Positions 20,426 to 28,441 of a stretch of DNA of 64,000 bases are shown here, piece by piece. Both the position numbers and the translations under genes were made by a program. Source of the DNA: Fodinibacter sp963707895 (GTDB lineage: Bacteria > Actinomycetota > Actinomycetes > Actinomycetales > Dermatophilaceae); contig CAVPRS010000010.1 in the NCBI GenBank assembly GCA_963707895.1, positions 62,001-126,000 of the forward strand, written 5' to 3'. Position 1 is the stretch's first letter. Every line of letters starts with the position of its first letter. A model generated the notes under the pieces. The model was not told the DNA's origin. It ran no database searches and worked only from the letters and a program-made list of their open reading frames with translations.

Positions 20426-21199
20426 TCAGCGCAGCCAGACCACGACCTGGGTGAGCAGGGGAGCGACCAGCAGGGCGGGCAGCATGTCGCCCACCGGCAC
20501 GTCGCGGATGCGCAGCAGCCGGAGCCCGATGCCGGCCAGCAGCAGGCCGCCAGTGGCCGTGAGGGCCGAGATGTGCGAGTCGGGCACCAGCCCGCCCAGC
20601 AGCACGCCGAAGAGCGTGAGCAGCCCCTGCACGACGAGCACCGACGCGGCCGAGAGCAGCACGCCGACCCCGAAGCTGGCCGCGAACGCCATCGCCGCGA
20701 ACCCGTCGAGCACCGACTTCAGCGCCAGCTGGTCGATGCCGCGGCCGAGGCCGTCGTTGAGCGAGCCGAGGATGGTGAGCGGGCCGACGCAGAACAGCAG
20801 GGATGCCGTGAGCCACCCTTCGATGAACCGTTCCCTCGCGGCGGAGTCCGTGCCACCCTCGCTGCGCCACCGCCGTGCCACCCAGGCCTGGATCCGGCCG
20901 GCCAGGCCCTCGAGCCGGTCCTCGATGCGCAGCGCCGAGCCGGTGATCGACCCGATGAGCAGCGACCCGAGCACGATGAGCACGGGGAAGCCGGCGCCGA
21001 CCGCGTCGCGCAGGGCCGGGTCGGTCACGGCGACCGCCGACAGCCCGGCGACGAGCAGGGTCACGAGCCCGAGGCAGTCGGTGACCACCGACCGGGTGTG
21101 CTCGCGCAGGCGGTGACCGACCAGCATCCCGAGACCGGCGCCGATGAGCACTGTGAGAACGTTGAGCACGGTTCCGAAACCGGGAAACAGCGAGGTCAC
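20426..21199 (-). CDS. DUF554 family integral membrane protein
   Basis: 257 residues with about seven hydrophobic segments. Family features are GTVLNVLTVLIGAGLGMLVG at the N-terminus, FCVGPLTILGSLNDGL in the middle and the Gly-rich GLLLAGIGLRLLRIRDVPVGDMLPALL near the end, as in YqgA-type DUF554 proteins. The role of this family is not established; a transport function is often assumed. Start is GTG 21199, supported by a TAGGGT hexamer 6 bases upstream. It is transcribed toward the ANTAR regulator. Confidence 0.9.
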   Translation of the reverse strand: MTSLFPGFGTVLNVLTVLIGAGLGMLVGHRLREHTRSVVTDCLGLVTLLVAGLSAVAVTDPALRDAVGAGFPVLIVLGSLLIGSITGSALRIEDRLEGLAGRIQAWVARRWRSEGGTDSAARERFIEGWLTASLLFCVGPLTILGSLNDGLGRGIDQLALKSVLDGFAAMAFAASFGVGVLLSAASVLVVQGLLTLFGVLLGGLVPDSHISALTATGGLLLAGIGLRLLRIRDVPVGDMLPALLVAPLLTQVVVWLR

Positions 21200-21205
21200 C
21201 CGGCC

Positions 21206-21211
21206 ACCCTA
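21206..21211 (-). promoter_or_regulatory. -10 hexamer TAGGGT for the DUF554 gene
   Basis: TAGGGT on the minus strand, 6 bases before GTG 21199; leaderless arrangement. Confidence 0.4.
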
Positions 21212-21245
21212 CGGGGATGGTTCAATGATCATCTATCCGGTCTTC

Positions 21246-21263
21246 CCCCGGGCGTGCCCGGGG
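21246..21263. other. Perfect GC-rich inverted repeat upstream of the acetyltransferase
   Basis: CCCCGGGC and GCCCGGGG are separated by two bases (GT). It lies 82 bases upstream of the next start codon and could be a protein-binding palindrome or a hairpin in the leader. No T tract follows. Confidence 0.35.
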
Positions 21264-21345
21264 TCTAGGGTCGGGTGCTCGGGAGTCCTCTCCCGGCCGG
21301 CGGCGCAGCGAGGCGCCGCCCACACGAACCGACGACGGAGGTGCT

Positions 21346-21915
21346 GTGCCCAAGCGGACAGTGGACGTGGTGCCGGTGGACCGGGACGACCTGCGGGACG
21401 TCACCGGTCTCTGGTTGGCGGCCCGGGTCGACTCCGGTTCCAGCAAGGAGGCGGCGAACCGCTGCGTCACCGACGGGCGGCTGTCCACGGCGCTCTGCCG
21501 GCCGGGCGTGCAGGCCTTCGTCGCCCGCCTCGACGGCGAGGCCGTGGGCTACGCCATCACCACCGAGAACCCGTTCGGGCTCAGTCCCCAGGCCGAGCTG
21601 GCCATCGAGCAGCTCTGGGTCGGCCCCGAAGCCCGTCGGCACGGGGTGGCCAAGGCCCTGATCGCCGCGGTGCTGTCCACCGCGGAGCGGGCCGGCTGCG
21701 AGCTCGTCGTCTCGAACGTGCCGACGACCAGCCGCGACGCCAACCGGTTCTTCGCCCGCCTCGGGTTCTCCTCGGTCATCGTGCGCCGCATCGTGTCCAC
21801 CGGACAGCTGCGCCGCAAGCTCGCACCGGGTGGTGTCGAGGTCGGTCACGAGCTGCTGCGTCGCCGGCGCTCGCTGCGCAGCCGCGCGTTCGCGGCGTCC
21901 TCGCGCCCGGTCTGA
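21346..21915 (+). CDS. GNAT-family N-acetyltransferase
   Basis: 189 residues, a single GNAT domain. Motif A is LAIEQLWVGPEARRHGVAKALIAAVL with the ARRHGVAKAL pyrophosphate loop, followed by CELVVSNVPTTSRDANRFFARLGF (motif B). A basic C-terminal tail (LRRRRSLRSRAF) follows the domain. A GGAG lies a few bases before GTG 21346. No substrate can be assigned. The upstream spacer holds a perfect GC-rich palindrome. Confidence 0.85.
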   Translation: MPKRTVDVVPVDRDDLRDVTGLWLAARVDSGSSKEAANRCVTDGRLSTALCRPGVQAFVARLDGEAVGYAITTENPFGLSPQAELAIEQLWVGPEARRHGVAKALIAAVLSTAERAGCELVVSNVPTTSRDANRFFARLGFSSVIVRRIVSTGQLRRKLAPGGVEVGHELLRRRRSLRSRAFAASSRPV

Positions 21916-21950
21916 CGTCACGTTCCGGACCTCACGGGCCGAACCGTCGG

Positions 21951-23291
21951 TCAGCGCGCCTTCACGACGCCGATCCGCGTCGTGGGCACGCCCGGCAGCA
22001 CGGTGCTCGCCGTGAGCCCGCAGCGCTTCTCGAGGATCTCGCCGAGCACGACCCGGTAGTCCGTCGTGGCCTTGAGGTCCCCGGCCTGCAGCTGGTCGGC
22101 GGCCAGGCCGGGCCAGCTGCCGTAGACGCTGCCCCCGTTGACGCCGCCGCCGAGCACGAACGACACGTTGCCGTAGCCGTGGTCGACGCCGCCCGAGCCG
22201 TTCTCGGCGACCCGTCGCCCGAACTCGGACAGGGTCACGAGGGTGACCTTGTCGGCCGAGGTGCCGAGGTCGGTCATGAACGCGGCCAGCGCCTTTCCCA
22301 CCTCGGTCAGCTGTCCCGCCATCCAGCCGTTGTCGCTGCGTCCCAGGCCCGAGTGCATGTCCCAGTTGCCCGAGTCGATGGTCACCGCGCGCAGCCCGAC
22401 GCCGGCCTTGACCAGGCGGGCCGTGTCACGCAGCGCGTCGCCGAGCGAGCCGCCGGGGTAGGCGGCCCCGTTGGCGGGCGTGTAGCCGGCGGTCCGCAGG
22501 GCCGCCGCGGTCGTGAGGGCGTCGAGGGTCGAGCGCGCGGGCACGCCGAGGACGTCGGGTGCCCCCACGTGCAGGGCGCGCAGCGCGGTGGCCCAGCGGG
22601 TGTTCTCCGCGTCGTTCCACGCGCCGCTCACCTCGAGCGAGTCGACCGACCGGAGGGCCAGGTCCGAGGTCGGCCCGAGGAACGAGCGGGGTGAGCTCGA
22701 CGAGCCGAGCGTGGTGGCCGCGAACGGCCCCGGCGTGGTCGTGGCGCCGACCATCCGGTCGAGCCAGCCGGTGCGCAGCGACGAGCCGGGGGCGGCCCGC
22801 TCCATCTCGTCCATGTCGGTGAAGTGCGACCGGGTGGGGTTGGGCTGGCCGACGGCGTGCACGAAGGCGAGCTTGCCGCCCGTGTAGAACGGCAGGAGGG
22901 GCGCCAGCGCGGGGTGCAGGGCGAACCGGCCGCCCAGGGGCAGCCCGCGCGACTGCGGCACCGCGATGTTGGGCCGCGCCGTGTAGTACTCGGCGTCGCC
23001 CACCGGGGCCACGGCCGAGAGCCCGTCGAAGCCGCCTCGGAACGAGAGCACGACGAGGGTGTCGCCGGTGTAGCCGGCGTCGGCGAAGGCCAGGCTCGTG
23101 GTCGCCTCGGCCGAGGAGGCGAACATCCCGGATGCCGCGAGCGCGCCGCCCAGCCCGGACGCCCCGGCGAGCACGCCGCGGCGCGACACCCCGCCGGAGG
23201 CCCGCACGTAGTCGGGGCAGCCGCACCCCTCGACCGGGGGACCGGCGGTGGGTGGGGTGGCAGCGGTATCGGTCACGGTCGGCATCCTCAC
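21951..23291 (-). CDS. DUF1501 domain-containing protein, Tat-exported
   Basis: 446 residues. A twin-arginine signal (SRRGVLAGASGLGGALAAS, about residues 37-55) predicts export by the Tat pathway. The mature part has DUF1501 features LVVLSFRGGFDGL, GKLAFVHAVGQPNPTRSHF, TIDSGNWDMHSGL, TLVTLSEFGRRVAENGSGGVDHGYG and FVLGGGVNGGSVYG, related to the sulfatase/alkaline-phosphatase fold. It lies directly downstream of a DUF1800 gene, the standard partner, and its GTG overlaps that gene's stop by 4 bases. The activity of this secreted pair is not known. Confidence 0.92.
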   Translation of the reverse strand: MRMPTVTDTAATPPTAGPPVEGCGCPDYVRASGGVSRRGVLAGASGLGGALAASGMFASSAEATTSLAFADAGYTGDTLVVLSFRGGFDGLSAVAPVGDAEYYTARPNIAVPQSRGLPLGGRFALHPALAPLLPFYTGGKLAFVHAVGQPNPTRSHFTDMDEMERAAPGSSLRTGWLDRMVGATTTPGPFAATTLGSSSSPRSFLGPTSDLALRSVDSLEVSGAWNDAENTRWATALRALHVGAPDVLGVPARSTLDALTTAAALRTAGYTPANGAAYPGGSLGDALRDTARLVKAGVGLRAVTIDSGNWDMHSGLGRSDNGWMAGQLTEVGKALAAFMTDLGTSADKVTLVTLSEFGRRVAENGSGGVDHGYGNVSFVLGGGVNGGSVYGSWPGLAADQLQAGDLKATTDYRVVLGEILEKRCGLTASTVLPGVPTTRIGVVKAR

Positions 23292-25042
23292 CGGGCGGCG
23301 AACTGGGGCGTGTCGAGCACCAGGGCCACGACGTACGGCAGGCGCCAGCCGACGGCGGCGTCGGTGGAGCGAAGGGGGGACGCGGCGGTCTTGTCGAGGA
23401 AGGCGCAGATGGCATCGCGCGAGGCCGCCGGCACCGAGCCGAGCAGCAGGCGGGACGCGAGGGCGTCGACGAGGGCCCCGTGGGTCGTGGGGAGCGTCGA
23501 GGGCAGCAGCGAGGTCAGCGCCGGGTAGGTGACCTGGTTCCCCGTGGTCTGGGTGGCGGCCCAGCCCTGGCCCATGTGCCAGTTCCAGACGGTGAGCACG
23601 GCGCCGGCACCGGCCCAGGCCGGGGCGACGTCGGGGTAGCCGTTCGGGGCGGGCCAGCCCATGGGGGCCTGTCCGGCGTTGCGCGCGGTCCAGACCAGGC
23701 CGTCGAGCCAGCCCTTGGTGTCGGGGCCGGGGGTGGCGCCGAGGGCTCGTGCCGTCGAGACGATGTTCTCCAGCGGTCGCTTGACCTTCTGCCCGCTCGA
23801 CGCCGCGAACTCGGCCGACGTGAAGAGGGCCTTGAGCACCGGCGCGATCTTGGTGTCGTTGGCGAGGTAGACGTCGGCGAGCTTGTCGACCAGGGACGAC
23901 GGGGGACTGTCGGCGACGAAGCGCACCGCGAGCTTGGTGGCGATCCGCCGAGCGGTCTTGGGGTGGCGGGCGAGGTGGGTCAGGTAGGCCTCCCCGACCT
24001 TCTCGCCCTGGGCCGAGGCGTTGGCGTTCGACCAGCCCAGGATGCTCAGCGCGCCCTTGTGGTGGCGGATCTGGCGGTAGTAGTACTCGCCGGACTCCTC
24101 GTCGGTCGACATGCCGGTGAGGGCCAGCGCCGAGCGGCGGATGTCGCTCTCGAGGTAGCCGCCGGCGACCCCGACCGTGTGCAGCTCGAGCACCTCACGG
24201 CCGAAGTTCTCGTTCGGCGCGCGCTTGGTCGACGACTCGTTGTCGAGCTGGGCGAGCATCGCGGGGTGCTTGGCAGCGGCGACGAGCATGTCGGCGTAGC
24301 GGCCCAGGGCGAAACGACGGATGACGTCGATCTGGTAGCGGTGCACGCTGTCCCACGCGTCGCCCCAGGGGGCGGTCACCACGAGGTGGTTGGTCCAGAA
24401 GTCGACCATCACCTCGAGCAGCTGGCGACGCGACCAGAGGGCGCGGGCGACGTAGGCACCGAGCACGTCGTAGCCGAGGTCGCCGGTGCTGTTCGGGTAG
24501 TACGTGTCGTGCACCTCCCACGTCTTCAGGGCCAGGCGTGGCCACTGGGCGGCGACGAGCTGGTCCATCGCGGTGTCCGGGACGGCCGACAGCGGGTTGA
24601 GCTGCGCGTCGAGCCACGCGGTGGCGCCCCGGGTGGTGATCTCGGCGACCAGCGCCGGGGTGGCGCCCCAGCTGGCGCGGCGCGCGAGGTGCAGGGCTCC
24701 GGGGGCGGCAGCGATGGTGGCGGTGGGGCCCGAGCGGACGACGCGCGAGGTCACGGGGGACAGCACCGACAGGGCGGTGCGTGGCGCGTAGGCCCGGTCG
24801 ACCGCGGCAGCGGTCGGCGCCGACGTGGAGACCGGCCGGGCGACCGGCATGTCGTACTGGCTCGACCCGTCGACGGGCTCGTCCTTGGCGTCGGCGGCGT
24901 CGGCTGCCGCTGCCTGGCGGGCCGCGTCGGCGGCCCGGCGCGAGGCCGAACGGGCGCGGGCGTCGGGCACCGGCGTGATGGCGTCGACGGCGGACGCGAC
25001 GATGGCTGCGGCCGCTGAGCGGCGTGGGAGTGCAGGGGGCAC
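23288..25042 (-). CDS. DUF1800 domain-containing protein
   Basis: 584 residues from GTG 25042. The conserved part begins near LHLARRASWGATPALVAEI and includes LLEVMVDFWTNHLVV, HPAMLAQLDNESSTKRAPNENFGREVLELHTVGV, TDEESGEYYYR and MGWPAPNGYPDVAPAW, all DUF1800 hallmarks. The N-terminal ~110 residues are Ala/Arg-rich and low complexity; no clear signal peptide is visible. It is coupled to the DUF1501 gene. The true start is uncertain: an ATG at 24850 would give 520 residues. Role unknown, probably acting with the Tat-exported partner. Confidence 0.85.
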   Translation of the reverse strand: MPPALPRRSAAAAIVASAVDAITPVPDARARSASRRAADAARQAAAADAADAKDEPVDGSSQYDMPVARPVSTSAPTAAAVDRAYAPRTALSVLSPVTSRVVRSGPTATIAAAPGALHLARRASWGATPALVAEITTRGATAWLDAQLNPLSAVPDTAMDQLVAAQWPRLALKTWEVHDTYYPNSTGDLGYDVLGAYVARALWSRRQLLEVMVDFWTNHLVVTAPWGDAWDSVHRYQIDVIRRFALGRYADMLVAAAKHPAMLAQLDNESSTKRAPNENFGREVLELHTVGVAGGYLESDIRRSALALTGMSTDEESGEYYYRQIRHHKGALSILGWSNANASAQGEKVGEAYLTHLARHPKTARRIATKLAVRFVADSPPSSLVDKLADVYLANDTKIAPVLKALFTSAEFAASSGQKVKRPLENIVSTARALGATPGPDTKGWLDGLVWTARNAGQAPMGWPAPNGYPDVAPAWAGAGAVLTVWNWHMGQGWAATQTTGNQVTYPALTSLLPSTLPTTHGALVDALASRLLLGSVPAASRDAICAFLDKTAASPLRSTDAAVGWRLPYVVALVLDTPQFAAR

Positions 25043-25248
25043 GAGCCCAAGCGTGGCGGCGAGGTGGGGGCCGTGCCTCCGCCGTTCAGTCAGCCTGCAT
25101 CGGCCCAACGGCCCCCATCCGGCCGGTTTTGACCAGCTCTTGACCAACAGCAGACCGACGCTTGACCGGGCCCTGGCCGGTGCCGGGTGCGGGAGGTGCG
25201 CCGGGCGGTTCGCCCGGGGTGGTTCGCCGGGCGGGCCGGCGGGTCGCG

Positions 25249-25749
25249 TCAGGCGCCCGGCGCGGCATCCCGGATCAGGCAGGTGATCCGGCTCGTGCAC
25301 ACCCGTCGGCCCTGGTCGTCGGTGACGACGACCTCGTAGCAGGCGAGCGTGCGGCCCAGGCTGATCGGGGTCGCCGTGCCGGTGACCAGGCCCGAGCGCG
25401 CCGCGCGGTGGTGGGTGGCGTTGATGTCGAGGCCGACGACCGCCTTGCCGAGGCCGGCGTGCAGGGCCGCGCCGATCGACCCGAGGGTCTCGGCCAGCAC
25501 CACCGAGGCGCCGCCGTGGAGCAGGCCGTAGGGCTGGGTGTTGCCCTGCACCGGCATCGTGGCGACGAGCCGGTCGGGGGAGGCCTCGAGCACCTCGATG
25601 CCCATCCGGTCCATGAGCGAGTCGGGGTTCATCGCCCGCAGGGCGGCGACGCCGGCGACCAGGTCGGGGGAGCCGGCCGGAGCGGGCCGGGCGGTCGCGT
25701 CGGGGGACGGGTCGGTGGCCGGGTCGGGGGCGCCGGGAGTGTCGGTCAT
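25249..25749 (-). CDS. PaaI-type hotdog-fold thioesterase
   Basis: 166 residues; an acidic Pro-rich stretch of about 30 residues precedes the hotdog domain. The catalytic region is NTQPYGLLHGGASVVLAETLGSIGA, with the HGG motif and downstream Glu of the PaaI/YdiI-type enzymes, followed by VGLDINATHHRAARSGLVTGTATPISLGRTL. Such enzymes hydrolyse acyl- or aryl-CoA esters; the substrate cannot be specified. Divergent from polA with only 19 bases between the start codons. Confidence 0.9.
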   Translation of the reverse strand: MTDTPGAPDPATDPSPDATARPAPAGSPDLVAGVAALRAMNPDSLMDRMGIEVLEASPDRLVATMPVQGNTQPYGLLHGGASVVLAETLGSIGAALHAGLGKAVVGLDINATHHRAARSGLVTGTATPISLGRTLACYEVVVTDDQGRRVCTSRITCLIRDAAPGA

Positions 25750-25755
25750 GGTGGC

Positions 25756-25762
25756 TAGGCTG
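25756..25762. promoter_or_regulatory. Overlapping divergent -10 elements of polA and the thioesterase
   Basis: TAGGCT at 25756-25761 ends 7 bases before the polA GTG. On the other strand CAGCCT (25762-25757) ends 7 bases before the thioesterase ATG. The two hexamers share five bases. Confidence 0.45.
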
Positions 25763-25768
25763 CCATGC

Positions 25769-28441
25769 GTGAAGCTCCTCCTCCTCGACGGACACTCCCT
25801 CGCCTACCGGGCCTTCTTCGCCCTCCCGGTCGAGAACTTCTCCACCAGCACCGGGCAGAACACGAACGCCGTCTACGGCTTCACCTCCATGTTGATCAAC
25901 GTGCTGCGCGACGAGGCCCCCACCCACGTGTGCGTGGCCTTCGACGTGTCGCGCCAGACCTTCCGCCTCGAGCAGTACGCCGACTACAAGGCGGGCCGCA
26001 ACAAGACGCCCACCGAGTTCTCCGGCCAGCTCCCGCTGCTGCGCGAGGTCCTCGACGCGCTGCGCATCCGGCACGTCGGCATCGAGGGCTTCGAGGCCGA
26101 CGACGTCATCGCCACCCTCACCCGCGAGGCCGTCGCCGAGGGGGCCGAGGTCGTCATCTGCACCGGTGACCGCGACGCGTTCCAGCTCGTCTCCGAGCAG
26201 GTGACCCTGCTCTACCCCGTGCGCGGCGTCTCCGAGGTGTGGCGGATGGACCCCGCGACGGTCGAGGAGAAGTACCTCGTGCCGCCGAACCGTTACAGCG
26301 ACCTGGCGGCGCTCGTGGGCGAGTCCAGTGACAACCTGCCCGGTGTGCCCGGTGTCGGTCCCAAGACCGCCGCGAAGTGGCTCACCCAGTACGGCGACCT
26401 CACCGGGGTCGTCGCCCACGCCGACGAGATCAAGGGCAAGGCCGGCGAGAACCTGCGCGAGCACCTCGACGGCGTGCTGCGCAACCGCCGCCTCAACCGG
26501 CTCGTCGACGACGTCGAGCTCCCGCTGCGGGTCGCCGACCTCGAGCGCCACTCGTGGGACCGCGAGGAGGTGCACCAGGTCTTCGACGGCCTGGAGTTCC
26601 GGGTGCTGCGCGAACGCCTGTTCCAGACCTTCGACGTCGAGAAGGACGAGGTCGAGGGCGGCTTCGAGCTCGAGGGCGAGGTGTTCACCGCCGACGACCT
26701 CGCGGTGCGTTTCGGTGACGGGGCGCCTGGGCGCCGGGTGCCGCACGGGGTCGTCGTCGTGGGCCACTTCCGCGGAGGCAGCGGCGACGCGGGTGCCGTG
26801 GCGCTGGCGGGCGCCGACGGTGCCACGGCCTACCTCGACCTCACGACCCTGACCCCCGAGCAGGACGCCGCCCTCGCGGCGTGGCTGGGCGACCCCGAGG
26901 CCCCCAAGGTGCTGCACGACGCCAAGGAGCAGCTCCAGGCGTTGGCGACCCGCGGGCTCACCCTGGCCGGCGTCACGTGCGACACCGCGCTGGCCGCCTA
27001 CCTGGTGCGCCCCGACCAGCGCTCCTTCGACCTCGAGGACCTCGTGGTGCGCCACCTGGGCCGCGAGCTCAAGGCCGAGGAGGCCACCGGCGAGCAAGGC
27101 ATGCTCGACTTCGCCGCCGACGACGACACCGCGGCCCGCGACGCCATGGTGCGGGCGCGCGCGGTCCTCGAGCTCTCCTCCGTGCTCGACGAGCGGCTCG
27201 ACGAGACCGGCGGCACCGAGCTGCTGCGCGACCTCGAGCTGCCACTCGTCGAGATCCTGGCCCGGATGGAGCGCACCGGCATCGCCGTCGACGAGCCGGC
27301 GCTGGCCGACCTCGAGGCCGACTTCGCCGCCAAGATGCGCCAGGCCCAGCTCGACGCCTACGACGCCATCGGCCGCCAGGACGTCAACCTCGGCAGCCCC
27401 AAGCAGCTGCAGGAGGTGCTCTTCGACCAGCTCGGCATGCCCAAGACCAAGCGCACCAAGACCGGCTACACCACCGATGCCGACGCGCTCGCCGACCTGT
27501 TCGCCAAGACCGAGCACCCGTTCCTCGAGGCCCTGCTGCGGCACCGCGACACCAGCCGGCTGCGGGTCACCGTCGAGGGGCTGATCAAGTCGGTCGCGCC
27601 CGACCGCCGCATCCACACGACCTACATCCAGACCATCGCGGCCACCGGGCGGCTGTCGTCCACCGACCCCAACCTGCAGAACGTGCCGATCCGCACCGAG
27701 GAGGGCCGCCGCATCCGCGAGGTCTTCGTCGTGGGCGAGGGCTACGAGTCGCTGATGTCGGCCGACTACAGCCAGATCGAGATGCGGATCATGGCCCACC
27801 TGTCCGGTGACGCCGGGCTGATCGAGGCCTTCCGCACGGGTGAGGACCTGCACCGCTTCGTCGGGGCGCGCGTGTTCGGGGTCGAGCCCGCCGACGTCAC
27901 GCCCGCGATGCGCAGCAAGGTCAAGGCGATGAGCTACGGCCTCGCCTACGGGCTGTCGGCGTTCGGCCTGTCCAAGCAGCTCACCATCTCCACCGGTGAG
28001 GCCCAGGGGCTCATGGACGAGTACTTCGCCCGGTTCGGCGGGGTGCGCGACTACCTGCGCGAGGTCGTGGCCGAGGCCCGGGCCACCGGTTACACCGCCA
28101 CCATGCTCGGGCGGCGCCGCTACCTGCCCGACCTGCTCAGCGACAACCGCCAGCGCCGTGAGGGAGCCGAGCGGATGGCGCTCAACGCACCCATCCAGGG
28201 GTCGGCCGCCGACATCATCAAGCTCGCGATGAAGGGCGTCGACGCGGCACTGCTCGCCGAGGGGCTCTCGTCGCGCATCCTGCTCCAGGTGCACGACGAG
28301 CTCGTGCTCGAGGTGGCGCCGGGCGAGGGCGATGCCGTCGAGGCCCTGGTCCGCCGCGAGATGGGAGCGGCCGTCGACCTCGACGTCCCGCTCGACGTCA
28401 GCGTCGGGGTCGGTCGGAGCTGGCACGAGGCGGCCCACTGA
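25769..28441 (+). CDS. polA: DNA polymerase I
   Basis: 890 residues from GTG 25769. The 5'-3' exonuclease domain (about 1-300) has LLLDGHSLAYRAFFA, GFEADDVIATL, VICTGDRDAFQLV and LVGESSDNLPGVPGVGPKTAAKWL. The middle domain keeps the RNase-D-like fold but lacks the Asp/Glu metal ligands of exonuclease motif I, so proofreading is probably absent, as in other actinobacterial PolA. The polymerase domain has LSSTDPNLQNVP, motif A SADYSQIEMRIMAHLSGD, motif B RSKVKAMSYGLAYGLSAFG and motif C LLQVHDELVLEV. It acts in gap filling, repair and Okazaki fragment maturation. It overlaps the convergent flippase gene by 44 bases. A shorter ATG at 25765 is out of frame. Confidence 0.98.
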   Translation: MKLLLLDGHSLAYRAFFALPVENFSTSTGQNTNAVYGFTSMLINVLRDEAPTHVCVAFDVSRQTFRLEQYADYKAGRNKTPTEFSGQLPLLREVLDALRIRHVGIEGFEADDVIATLTREAVAEGAEVVICTGDRDAFQLVSEQVTLLYPVRGVSEVWRMDPATVEEKYLVPPNRYSDLAALVGESSDNLPGVPGVGPKTAAKWLTQYGDLTGVVAHADEIKGKAGENLREHLDGVLRNRRLNRLVDDVELPLRVADLERHSWDREEVHQVFDGLEFRVLRERLFQTFDVEKDEVEGGFELEGEVFTADDLAVRFGDGAPGRRVPHGVVVVGHFRGGSGDAGAVALAGADGATAYLDLTTLTPEQDAALAAWLGDPEAPKVLHDAKEQLQALATRGLTLAGVTCDTALAAYLVRPDQRSFDLEDLVVRHLGRELKAEEATGEQGMLDFAADDDTAARDAMVRARAVLELSSVLDERLDETGGTELLRDLELPLVEILARMERTGIAVDEPALADLEADFAAKMRQAQLDAYDAIGRQDVNLGSPKQLQEVLFDQLGMPKTKRTKTGYTTDADALADLFAKTEHPFLEALLRHRDTSRLRVTVEGLIKSVAPDRRIHTTYIQTIAATGRLSSTDPNLQNVPIRTEEGRRIREVFVVGEGYESLMSADYSQIEMRIMAHLSGDAGLIEAFRTGEDLHRFVGARVFGVEPADVTPAMRSKVKAMSYGLAYGLSAFGLSKQLTISTGEAQGLMDEYFARFGGVRDYLREVVAEARATGYTATMLGRRRYLPDLLSDNRQRREGAERMALNAPIQGSAADIIKLAMKGVDAALLAEGLSSRILLQVHDELVLEVAPGEGDAVEALVRREMGAAVDLDVPLDVSVGVGRSWHEAAH

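Noticed and set aside
25765..26169. ATG at 25765 just before polA as an alternative start
   Set aside because: It is out of frame with the exonuclease domain and gives an Arg/Pro-rich product; GTG 25769 matches the family start.
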